A DNA stretch of 64,000 bases from contig CP071306.1 of the NCBI GenBank assembly GCA_027563145.1, forward strand, positions 1,736,001 through 1,800,000, written 5' to 3'. Numbering within the stretch: the stretch's first letter is position 1; each line of letters begins with the position of its first letter. The notes beneath the pieces are model-generated. The model worked only from the letters and a program-made list of their open reading frames with translations, had not been told where the DNA came from and made no database searches. Both the position numbers and the translations under genes were made by a program. The stretch comes from Halocatena halophila (lineage in GTDB: Archaea; Halobacteriota; Halobacteria; Halobacteriales; Haloarculaceae). Below, piece by piece: positions 48,661 through 58,200 of the stretch.

Positions 48661-49104
48661 CTAAAGGCGTTCCTCGAGCGTGTCGAGCATCTTCGTCCAG
48701 CCCTCGACTACACCGTCCGGTAGCGGCTCGGGAAACTCCTGTGTGAGGACCACGACAGCTCCGTTTCCGGCGTCACTAAATTCGTAGGTGAGCCGGAGCT
48801 CACCATCTTCAATTTCTTCGCGGGTGCCGAGCCGTTCGTAGTCGACGACTTCTGTGTACACTCCGTCGTTTTCGATGGTGTGCTCGCCGTCGGTCCAGGT
48901 GATTGCCATCGCACCGCCCGCTTCGAGTTCGTTCGCGTGGACTGTCGCCTCCATCCCCTCGGGGACGAACCACTGTTCGAGCTCATCAGCATCGGTGAAC
49001 GCCCTCCAGACCCGCTCGCGGGAGGCATCGAACGTTCGACGGATTGTGAGTGATCGTTCGCTCGTTTCGATCTCGGTTGTGTCGTCTGCGTCAGGAGTTG
49101 TCAT
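48661..49104 (-). CDS. SRPBCC-fold AHSA1-type protein
   Basis: The 147-residue protein has the activator-of-Hsp90-ATPase (AHSA1) SRPBCC pattern: LTIRRTFDASRERVWRAFTDADELEQWF near residue 18, AGGAMAITWTDGEHT in the middle strands, LRLTYEFSDAGNGAVVVLTQEFP and the closing helix EGWTKMLDTLEERL. The fold binds hydrophobic ligands; prokaryotic members often partner ArsR regulators, but no such gene is next to it. Function is otherwise unknown. Confidence 0.85.
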   Translation of the reverse strand: MTTPDADDTTEIETSERSLTIRRTFDASRERVWRAFTDADELEQWFVPEGMEATVHANELEAGGAMAITWTDGEHTIENDGVYTEVVDYERLGTREEIEDGELRLTYEFSDAGNGAVVVLTQEFPEPLPDGVVEGWTKMLDTLEERL

Positions 49105-49417
49105 CGCTTTACTGTCTCCAGATGGATGGCCAGCTCGCTGGAGCTCTGCTGACCAGCGACGAACTGGCAGGCTGGTTCTCGATCGATTGGGTGTCCAAGC
49201 GTCGAACCACTCACGATAAAATCCAGATCATCTGACTGGCGTTCAACCATCTAGTTGAATGCACTCTGCTATGTATATTAAGCACTCGGGAGAATAAAAT
49301 TGGAACGACATTCAAAGATGGGTGCTCTTAACTCGTTATTTTGTTTCCGCCATGAGCTGTCCTGCTGGGGCATCGAATCAGGATCCGTCGTCAGTTTTCA
49401 ACGCCAGCGATGATGAG
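49105..49417. other. Gene-free stretch with AT-rich half
   Basis: No supported gene. A plus-strand open frame of 61 codons near 49050-49235 overlaps the AHSA1 gene and has no recognisable sequence. From about 49225 the composition becomes AT-rich, continuing into the next gene. Confidence 0.4.
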
Positions 49418-50203
49418 TCAGACCGTCGCTTCGATCGTTTCACTCTCTGCAATGAGCAGTTCGAATGCCGCCGCGATCAATGCTATCTGGAGCACTCCTT
49501 GGAGCGCACCGATGAGGGCTGATATAATCTGACCGATAAGTCCCATACCAAAGAGCGAACTGATAGATCCGAGGATAACAAAGACAATGGTGATTAGTAC
49601 GCCGATTATGAACAACGGAATCCGATTTCCGGATGCGAGCCCCCAGCTCGATTTGAGTGCTTCGATGGCGTTTTCGCCCTCAACGATCACGAACACTGGG
49701 AAGAACAATAGTGAAACCATCAGGAAAAATCCTGGAATGATAAGCAAAATGAAGCCCACAAAAATCAAAATACTGGTGATTAACCCTCCAATAAACATAT
49801 TCACCAATATCCACGCAAAATTGTCCGTGAAGTCATCACTATCGAGTTGATCTGGTCCATCGGAAATGAACGCTCGGTATCCTCCCATGTTTACCATCAG
49901 TCCTACAACTCCGAGTAGGAGTATGAAGAGGAGTCCAGTAAGAGGATGAATCGCGCCAAACAATGGTTCGACCATTGCTGATTCCATCGCGGGCGTGTAG
50001 GTATCTTGCTGCTTGACTGCCCAGACTGCGATTCCTGCCCCGATCTGTGATGTGATAAATGTTAGAATTGCAACTAATCCGATAAGCTTGGCTCCAGCAT
50101 CGGAAAAGGTGTGATCGATTCCTTGGCTCAACGTGTCCGAAATATCCAGCGACATACTTGTCTTCGTATCCCCTATTACTTTACTTGTTGGGATGTCAAA
50201 CAC
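49418..50203 (-). CDS. Multi-pass membrane protein, unusually AT-rich
   Basis: The 261-residue protein has about five to six long hydrophobic segments (for example LIGLVAILTFITSQIGAGIAVW, LLFILLLGVVGLMVNMGGY, SILIFVGFILLIIPGFFLMV, PLFIIGVLITIVFVILGSI). The IPGFFLMVSLLFFPVFVIVEGENAIEALKSSWGL segment resembles the YciC/DUF4013-like membrane families. The codons favour A and T more than neighbouring genes, suggesting a different origin. A start 15 codons downstream (MSLDISDTLS) is also possible. Function is unknown. Confidence 0.6.
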   Translation of the reverse strand: MFDIPTSKVIGDTKTSMSLDISDTLSQGIDHTFSDAGAKLIGLVAILTFITSQIGAGIAVWAVKQQDTYTPAMESAMVEPLFGAIHPLTGLLFILLLGVVGLMVNMGGYRAFISDGPDQLDSDDFTDNFAWILVNMFIGGLITSILIFVGFILLIIPGFFLMVSLLFFPVFVIVEGENAIEALKSSWGLASGNRIPLFIIGVLITIVFVILGSISSLFGMGLIGQIISALIGALQGVLQIALIAAAFELLIAESETIEATV

Positions 50204-50370
50204 GAATTACGCTCCATTTACTATCATTGCAATGTTTATATTTCTGGAAAGAATAATCGATGTATGCCAGTCACGCTATCCCTGTGTTTTGGGCCGGATT
50301 GCAATCACTGTGCGGTCTGTGGGCGATACGCTGCTTGGCGGTGTGGACAACCGTCAGGGAGGCAATAGCG

Positions 50371-50622
50371 ATGAGTTTGCTCACAGCAATCGTGATCTTT
50401 CTTGTCGGCCTGGTTTCTGGCATTATCATTAGGGAGTTTGCGGGAATCGCCGCAGTAGGGGCGTTGTTGCTCGTCGTGTTCGGCATCACAACTCCGAACG
50501 TCGAAATCATCGATTTCATCGTCTCACAATACTACCAGAGCAATGAACTGCTGTTTCTGGCTGGACTGCTGTTCGGACTTGATGCGAATCGAACTCGTCG
50601 CGTGATCACGAGTCGAGACTGA
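50371..50622 (+). CDS. Small two-helix membrane protein
   Basis: The 83-residue product from the ATG at 50371 has hydrophobic segments LLTAIVIFLVGLVSGIII and IAAVGALLLVVFGIT, and a third weaker one (LLFLAGLLFGLDA). I do not recognise it. The open frame extends 37 codons upstream, but without a membrane-protein-like start. It stands alone between two oppositely oriented membrane genes. Confidence 0.5.
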   Translation: MSLLTAIVIFLVGLVSGIIIREFAGIAAVGALLLVVFGITTPNVEIIDFIVSQYYQSNELLFLAGLLFGLDANRTRRVITSRD

Positions 50623-50637
50623 CGGAGAGGGTATTAT

Positions 50638-50659
50638 CGCTCCTCGTAAGCGAGGAGCG
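50638..50659. repeat. Perfect 9-bp hairpin
   Basis: CGCTCCTCG (50638-50646) and CGAGGAGCG (50651-50659) flank TAAG. Hairpins of this kind end transcripts or mark the ends of IS200/IS605-type elements in haloarchaea. No transposase is present, so it may be a terminator for the gene just upstream or an insertion scar. Confidence 0.4.
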
Positions 50660-50879
50660 TTGTCTCACACTACTCTTTGAGAGTTGTTTGGTTCAGGAGA
50701 ATCCCATGATGCGCCCGCTTCGCCAGAATTCCCCCGAAGATCAGTTATGTGCTCTTAGCCCACCAAAAGCACCCTACGACGTGATCGAAGATAGGTGGAT
50801 TGCGCCGGGAACCAGCCGTTCGAGTGTCGAATAATGCATCAATCGAACGACTATCGCGTCCATTGCCTATGATTTTCAC

Positions 50880-51386
50880 TCACGCGATCGATACCGTCGC
50901 AACGAGCGACAACACGAATGAGACGACGGCAGCCACCGTTCGAACGTGATTCCATCGTGTCCACCGCGATCGGATAGACCGCCAGTCGTTTGGGGGCGAC
51001 TCGACGGACCACGCTTCGATGGCGTCGTTCATCGGAATATGCATACTCGACGTGACGCCGACAGTCCCGACCAGGTAGACGAGTGACGCTACGATGAACA
51101 ACTGGCCGTGCAGTAGCATCCAGTGTCCACCGACGAATACTACAAGCGTACCGATGGCCGGGACGACGATCGCACCACCGAAGGCGATTCCAAATGCTGG
51201 GTTCAGAATCTTCTCGTTGACTGACTGCATCACTCGCGTGTATGTCGACTCCCCGAGCGTGTTGAGGGCCAGCACCACGCTCACCGAGTAGGCGAAGAAG
51301 AGACCGGCCATGAGCCCAATCAGGACGGTTGACGTGGCAAATAACCCAATGAGGAACAGGTCCGACTGTCCGATCAGTCCAGCCAT
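50880..51386 (-). CDS. DUF1772 membrane protein
   Basis: The 168-residue protein has four hydrophobic segments with the DUF1772 pattern: LIGLMAGLFFAYSVSVVLAL near the start, VMQSVNEKILNPAF (the MQ.IN motif), HWMLLHGQLFIVASLVYLVG and the MHIPMNDAIEAW stretch, followed by W.RWNHVRT. Some relatives are oxygenases acting on anthrones; others are just annotated as membrane proteins. It overlaps the end of the truncated NmrA-like fragment upstream, suggesting one transcript. The HxlR regulator gene is divergent nearby. Confidence 0.82.
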   Translation of the reverse strand: MAGLIGQSDLFLIGLFATSTVLIGLMAGLFFAYSVSVVLALNTLGESTYTRVMQSVNEKILNPAFGIAFGGAIVVPAIGTLVVFVGGHWMLLHGQLFIVASLVYLVGTVGVTSSMHIPMNDAIEAWSVESPPNDWRSIRSRWTRWNHVRTVAAVVSFVLSLVATVSIA

Positions 51387-51523
51387 GGATCCTCTCCATG
51401 ATGTCGAGCTACCGTTGCCGTCCGTTTTGAAACGATCATCTCCCGGAGCCGCTCAAGGACCTCCCAGCCAGTGGCGTCGCTTGCGCCCGTAACGAGGATG
51501 TTTGGTGGAGTACGTTGGCTCAT
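51374..51523 (-). pseudogene. Truncated NAD(P)-binding (NmrA-like) gene
   Basis: From the ATG at 51523 the frame reads MSQRTPPNILVTGASDATGWEVLERL, the first strand and dinucleotide-binding glycine loop (TGASDATG for the usual TGATGATG) of NmrA/SDR-like proteins. It then loses similarity and stops after 49 codons, overlapping the DUF1772 start. Intact members are 250-300 residues, so most of the gene is missing. It probably represents a deletion between an NmrA-like gene and DUF1772, which are common partners of HxlR regulators. Confidence 0.6.
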
Positions 51524-51662
51524 ATCCTGGAACGTTCTTCGACTGGCAGCGGGAAATAATGTCAAATTTCTGCTTTGAAAGTGACTTTCGTGGAGGTAAG
51601 CGGGTTGCCAATTCGGCGCTTCCGTCCGCGGCTATATACAACCATCATTCGTACTGTCACAC

Positions 51663-52112
51663 ATGGTAGAATCAGACGAGGACGATTCTTCCTCGCCAAC
51701 ACCCGATCAGGGGGGCGCTCGCTCGCAGGAACACAGCTCTGCGGATGTTGTTACCCAGTATTTTCACCTTCTCGACGGTGTGCCTCCCATCGACCAGACG
51801 CCTGAGGAGCTGCATGTAACAGTGAGCGACCTCCTTGAACTGCTCACGAAGGCATACGCTATGGATATCCTCTTTCATCTCTTTTGCGAACATGATGCGC
51901 TCCGTTTCAACGAAATCGAAGCTGCTACAGGTGCGTCCCCGAAGGTCCTTTCTCAACGATTGAAGGAATTCGGCGATGCGGGACTCATTACCCGGCGGTC
52001 CTATGACGAGATCCCGCCCCACGTTGAGTACGAACCGACGCGTATGGCAGAGGAACTCGATCCCGCATTTCAATTTCTCTACGCGTGGGCGGATCATCAT
52101 GACATTGATTGA
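51663..52112 (+). CDS. HxlR-family transcriptional regulator
   Basis: The 149-residue protein has an acidic N-terminus of about 50 residues and then a winged helix of the HxlR type: LLTKAYAMDILFHLFCEHDALRFNEIEAATGASPKVLSQRLKEFGDAGLITRRSYDEIPPHVEYEPT is the standard HxlR order (short segments quoted from about residue 58 to 124). Such regulators respond to redox-active or toxic compounds and usually control divergent oxidoreductase genes; here those are DUF1772 and the truncated NmrA-like gene. No Cys-based sensor is obvious apart from one Cys in FCEHD. Confidence 0.85.
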   Translation: MVESDEDDSSSPTPDQGGARSQEHSSADVVTQYFHLLDGVPPIDQTPEELHVTVSDLLELLTKAYAMDILFHLFCEHDALRFNEIEAATGASPKVLSQRLKEFGDAGLITRRSYDEIPPHVEYEPTRMAEELDPAFQFLYAWADHHDID

Positions 52113-52265
52113 CAAACCACCCGTTAAATCGCTTCGCCAGATTCAATGCGTCCTCATCGCGAATCACTCTGCTGACAACTGTCTGTATCTTTCCATGAGT
52201 CTTGAGAGGATTAAAACGTCCATATAGCGCGTGCGTCCAGATGGAGTTTGCTCGAACCGGGTGCC

Positions 52266-55200
52266 CTACGACGACTCGATCGCCTCGTCGATAGCGGTGG
52301 TGAGCCGGTCAAGCGCCAGTTCGCGGTTGGTCGTCCAGTTCGGCGACCACACACGGTGGACCGTCCAGCCCAGTTCCTCTAGCACTTCACGGCGCAATCG
52401 ATCCCGGTCTCGGGCGGTATTGGAGTGGCGATACGCCACGCCGTCGCATTCGATGCCGAGCACGTACGATCCCGGCCGTTCTGGGTGCACAATAGCCAGA
52501 TCAACGCTGTAGCCAGTGCGATCAGCTGGTCGAACCACGGTGTAGCCCTCGTTTTTGAGCGCTGTCTCGACGGACGCCACGAACAGATCGGTACTGTCGC
52601 CGTCAGTATGCTTGAGGCCACCATTTTCGCTTTCCTCGCGAGCGTACGTCAGATACCGCTTAAACAGCTCGACACCCTTGCTGTCTGTCCGTGAACAATC
52701 GATTTCCTCGGGCAGGATCGAACTGACGACGGTGACCTGCGATTTTGCCCGGGTAATTGCCACGTTGAGCCGCCGTTCCCCACCAGCTTCATTGAGCGGG
52801 CCAAAATTCATCGATAGCTGGCCGTTTTTGTCTGGTCCATAGCCGACGCTAAACAGGAGACGATCGCGCTCATCACCCTGAACGACCTCGAGATTCTTGA
52901 TGAAAAACTCGTTGAGCACGTCGTCACTGGCGACGAACGAATCGAGCGTGCTGTTCGACGCACGCCGGCGATCGAGCTCATCCTGAATTGCCCGCTGTTG
53001 TGCGCTGCTGAACGCGACCACGCCGAGACTTGCTTCGGGTCGCGTTTGTGCGTGGGCTTCGATACAATCGACGACACGAACCGCCTCGGGACGATTCTGG
53101 CGCGTGCCGCCGCGATCATACACCCCATCCTCGACATACTCGAAGGTAACGCCGGTCGAATCCGTCGGCTCATTCTCCGGGAACGTCTGCAGCCGACCGT
53201 CGTAGAACTGCTCGTTCGAGAAGGCGATGAGCTCCTCTGCGTTACTCCGGTAGTGCCAACGGAGCGTTCGCTCCGGAAGAACCGTTGTGGCCTCCTCTAG
53301 AATGCTGGGGCTGTCCTCGCGCACCGCATCGTCGGTCGCGCTCTCGGCCGTGAAAAACGATGTCGGTGGAAGCTGCTTCCGGTCGCCAACGATGATCGCC
53401 TGCTCGGCACGAGCAATGCTACTCACCGCATCGTGTGGCTTGATCTGTGACGCCTCATCGAAGATGACCGTATCGAATTTGATCGACGACGACGGACAGT
53501 ACTGTGCGACAGACAGCGGACTCATCATGAAACACGGCGTTAGCGTCGTGATGAACGATCCTGCCGCGTCGAACAGCGAACGCAGTGGCTCACTCTGCTG
53601 ATCGATCTGTTGACGGAGAATCACCTCTTCTTCTCCGGGTGTGTGTCGTTCGTCGAACGTTGGCTGGCGGTCTCTCACGCGCCTTCGGATCGCCGCACGT
53701 GCTAGCTCAAGCTGTTCGGTGTCGAGTGCTCTGAACGACTCGATGTACCGTTCGAGTTCGGCAACGCTGAATCCGCCGAGATCGGTCTGCTCGTACACGC
53801 CATGCAGCCAGTCGGTGTAAAATCCCTTTTCGAATGCCCGAACGAGCTCGTCAGGATCGTAGGATCCCTCAAGGAACCGATCGACGTAGTCGGCACACAC
53901 CGTCTCGCGGACCGTTTCGAGTTGTGCTTCGAACGTGATGCGCTGTTGGAGTGCTGGTACGTCATCGCGACGCCCCTCGAAATATGACTGGACCGAAGAG
54001 AACGGTGCGTTGTGTATTTTCTCGCCGTCAATTCGGATCTCGCTCGTATCCATCATTGTATCGAACGTTGCGTATGCCGTTTCGAACCGCTTGAGCAGTT
54101 CGTCGGTCCGCTGGCGGATGGTTTTCACATCGGCGAGTCGATCGTCGAACAGCCGGTCTCGAACGGGGACGATCAGCTCGTCATCGAACGCCTCTAGCCC
54201 AGCGATCCACTGCTGGGCCTGGATGAGCGTTTCCCAGTCCGTATCTGCTCCTGCATAGAGTGGCCCCAGCCGATCGATCACGTCGCGATATTCCTCGCGC
54301 TCGGCTTCGATTCGCTGGATCTCTGCAAGCTGTCGCGTATCGTCGAGAAGCTGTTCGTGATCCGGTTCGTACCCATCGCGCGCATGATTCGTGATCGTTC
54401 GCTTTAGTGATCGGTACGTGGGGTTAACGGACCGAAGGCTGCCGAATGCCGCCAGTTCGTCGGTGAGTTCGATACCATCCAGTGCGAAAAAGCTCCGCCG
54501 GTAGTTTGCTTCGAGCTCTCTGGTCTGGCTCTTTCGCGCCCGTTCGAGCGTCGCAAGCGCCTTGAGTCGTGATCCGTCGGTGACGAATGCCTCATCGAAC
54601 AGCGTGTCCCGCCAGGGGAGCTGTGGTCGATCGTCGAGATGGGCGAGCAAATCGTCGACCGTTCTGAGCGTATCGACGGTTTCTACCTCCAGACCGATCG
54701 CCGCCGCTATCGATTCGCGTACGGCATCCATCTCCTTGATCGTCTCACTGAGCGTTTCGAGCGCGCGCTGGGCCTTTGTCCCGGTTTCGACACCCCATTC
54801 TGTCAGCCGCGTGTGTCGCCACGGATTCGTCTCATAGCGTTCGATCTCCTCGTCGTATCGTGCCAGCGTGGCGAGCGCGTCGATCGCCGTCGTCACGGCT
54901 GATTGTGAAACTGCCAGCGGCTCGACGTCACCAATGTCGATTCGTGGGGCCGAAGATCGACCGGAGCGAATGCCAAACACCTCATAGACGGTCAGATCCC
55001 ACCCTTCTGGAGCAAATCCCAGCTGATCGCCGTACGCGTTGATCGCCGCTCGGTGCTCGCTAAGCCGCTCGATTGCGCTCTCTCGGTCCACTTTGGGCTC
55101 CGCTTTGGCGGTGGTGAGCGCCGCTTCGAGCGTTTCGAGCACTTGCTCTCTGTTCGCTCGCTTGCCGTGGACTTCGAGACAGAACTGATCGAGTCCCACT

Positions 55201-58200
55201 TCCTCGAGCCGGCGTTTTACCACATCGAGCGCAGCCTGTTTTTCGCTCACGAACAGCACGCGCTCGCCAGCAGCGAGCTTCTCGGCGATGATGTTGGCGA
55301 TCGTCTGAGATTTTCCAGTGCCAGGAGGACCCTGGAGGACGAAATTCGTCCCGCGCTTTGCGGCCTCGATTGCGGCCTGCTGGCTCGAATCAGCATCGAG
55401 CACCTGAAACGTATCAGCAGGATCGACTGTGTCGTCGAGTTCGGCTACTGCGGGCGGATCGATCGATTCATGGGCCGAAAGCAGGGGCGATTGGTTTCCG
55501 GCCAACGCCTGCACGACCGGATTGTCCGCGATCAGCGCTCGATTGCGCTCGAGATCGGTGTAGAGGCTGAATTTCGAGGAGTCAAAACAGCCCAACACGA
55601 CGGTCGGCTCGATCGAGACGTCAGTGACACTGGACAGTGCCTGAAAGACGGATTCGAACGCCGCGTCGATCACAGAAAGCGAAAGCGCCTCGTCTGTTGG
55701 CAACTCCACGTCGTGGGTTGTGGCCAGCTTCTTTCGGAGCGCTGGGTTCAACTGGAGTCCACAACCCCTGGTTTCGATGACGAACTCGACTGTGGAGTGT
55801 TCCTGTGAGTCCGATCGAGAGAGATCAACCGGCACCAGAAACAGCGGCGACCGTGTCTCGGTAGCGTTCCCGTTGGGGACCCAGCATAGCTGTCCAAGTG
55901 CGAGATAGAGCGATTCGACGCCGCGTTCGCGACGGTGTCGTTTGGTAGCGCGTTCGATCGTTGGCAACGCGCGAGCCACGTTCTCATCTATCAGCCCGCT
56001 TGAGTGCGCTGCGTCTACGATTACATCAGAGCTCCCATCGCCCGTTTCGGTTGTCGAGTTGCCTATCCACAGCTCACCGTCCGATTCGAGCGCCCTCGCG
56101 ACCGGAATTGGCCTCGCGTCCTCGAACACTAGCTGCGTATCTGAGGGCTCAAACGAGATCAGATCGTTTCGCCGAGAGAGGTCGAGCAGTTGCGATTGGG
56201 CTTCCTCAATGAGTGCAGTAACTGCGTCGTCGCCTGTATCGGGTGCCGATTGGGGACGGTTTGGTGTGACCTCGGAGATTGGTGTGACCGCTTCGTCCCA
56301 GAACCGCTCGGTTGTATCCTCATTCGTCGGTGGTTCGGTTTCGGACGCCACATCGACGGCCGGTTCGCTGGGAAACTCTGCAAGCAGCGATCTAGCAGCC
56401 GCGAGTTCGTCGGCTGTATCGACAGTGATCGGCAACGGTTCGCTCGATTCCGGCGCAATCGGGCGGACCGGACTGGCAGGTAGCTGTGCCGTGTCGATCC
56501 CAGCCAGGTCGTCTTCGGTGAGTGGGACCGTGTCGATGCACTGAAACTCGGTTACGTTGTTGCCGTCGCCGAACAGTTCTCGATACGAGGAGATCGTAAA
56601 ATCAGTCCGATCACGCTGCTGGTCGCCGTAGCCAGTTGTGGCTCCGTCGAGGCCATCACCGTAGACGAGCGCTTCGAGGTCGGACTGCCACGCCACGATT
56701 GGCTGTGACTGGGTGTCTTCTTCCTGAAGTCCACGATGTGTCACGACGTACTGTACTGCAGTCTGAAAGAGCCGGAAGCATTCATAATGCTCGGCGAGTG
56801 GACTGCGCGCTTGGTCGTCTGTAGCTGTCGGCTGGTCGTCAGCTGGCTGTGCGTCCGGTGGCTCCGGTTCGGTGGGTGTCTCTGTGTTCACGTTCTCGAA
56901 GAACTCTGCAACCCGTGGTGCCGTCTGGGCTGCGTGGTCGATGATTACCTCTCTCGTGAGCAACTTTGCAGGGTCGTCATCGATTGCATCTGCAATGATC
57001 GTTAGCGCCTCCTCGTGGAGTTCCTGCAATGGATTTCCTTGATCTTGTGGTGTCTCGATCTCGTCGGGTGGGTGGTCTGCAACGACCTGCTTGAGCGCTC
57101 TAATTTCCTCTTCGATTGTCCCTGTGACGCGCTGGATGATTTGCTGTGGGACGGCAGTCGCTTCGAGCGCGTTCGGAATTGGCCCCTCGATCGCCGTTTC
57201 GCCATCGTTCGTCGTGTCTGTCGTGTCACGCCCGTCGTGTTGCCAGGTGTACTCCGTCCATGCGCCGAGCATCGCGGTCGCATCAGCGGTGTCAGTCTCA
57301 CACGCTTTTTTGAAGGCACTGAGATGAGCACGCCGATCGGGGGTCACTTCCCATGAAGCGGCCGGATCTCGTTCGAGCAGGTCGATAAACGCACTGCCAT
57401 CGGTAAGGAGCGACTCGAACAGATCGGGATCGAGTCCGTCTGCCATCGAAAAACCAGGCAGGCGTTCGAACCGGTCGCCGAGCGCACAGAAAGCGGCTGC
57501 GTGTTCGATGAGACGCTTCCCGTCCTCTCTCGGAACGGCAGCTTCACGCGTTGGTGGGACGCCAACCACGTTGTAGAATGTCGCGTGCTTTGTGGTATCG
57601 GCGGGGTTTCGGAGTACGCGGCCGATCCGCTGGACGAGCGCCGGGTTAACGCCTCCCGTCGCCATGTTGATCGCGACCGATGCGTGTTGCATGTCGATTC
57701 CCTCGCCGAGGAGATCACCGGTGCCGAGCAGGACGTTATTGGAAGCTGGCGTATCGAACGCATCGATCACCGTTCGCTGTTCGTCGCCGGATTGTGCGCT
57801 CGTCACAAGAAAGACCGATTCGGGATCTGAAAGCACGTCCTGTAGCCGCGTTTCGAGCGCCTCGACTCCGGCGTTGCTGTCGGCGAGCACGACGACATTT
57901 TCGGAGTCTGCGTGTTCGACGACGAGATCGACGATCGCATCCAACGAGGGGGTGAGATTCCACCGCTTGGTCTGTCGAGAAAACAGTCCCGTTACGAGAT
58001 TGCGAAACGTCTCGTCGTTTCGTTTCAACTCGTTACCAGCGTTCGTGTGTGAGAACTGTCGAACGTCGTCGAACGTGCGCAACGGTGTGTCTGGTGTTCC
58101 ATCAATATCTTCGCGTTCAAGCGTCGATTGGACCGTCTTGAACGCCGATGTGACGCGGTCGGTCAGCGTCTCGAGCGACGTTCCGACGAGTTCGTACGGC

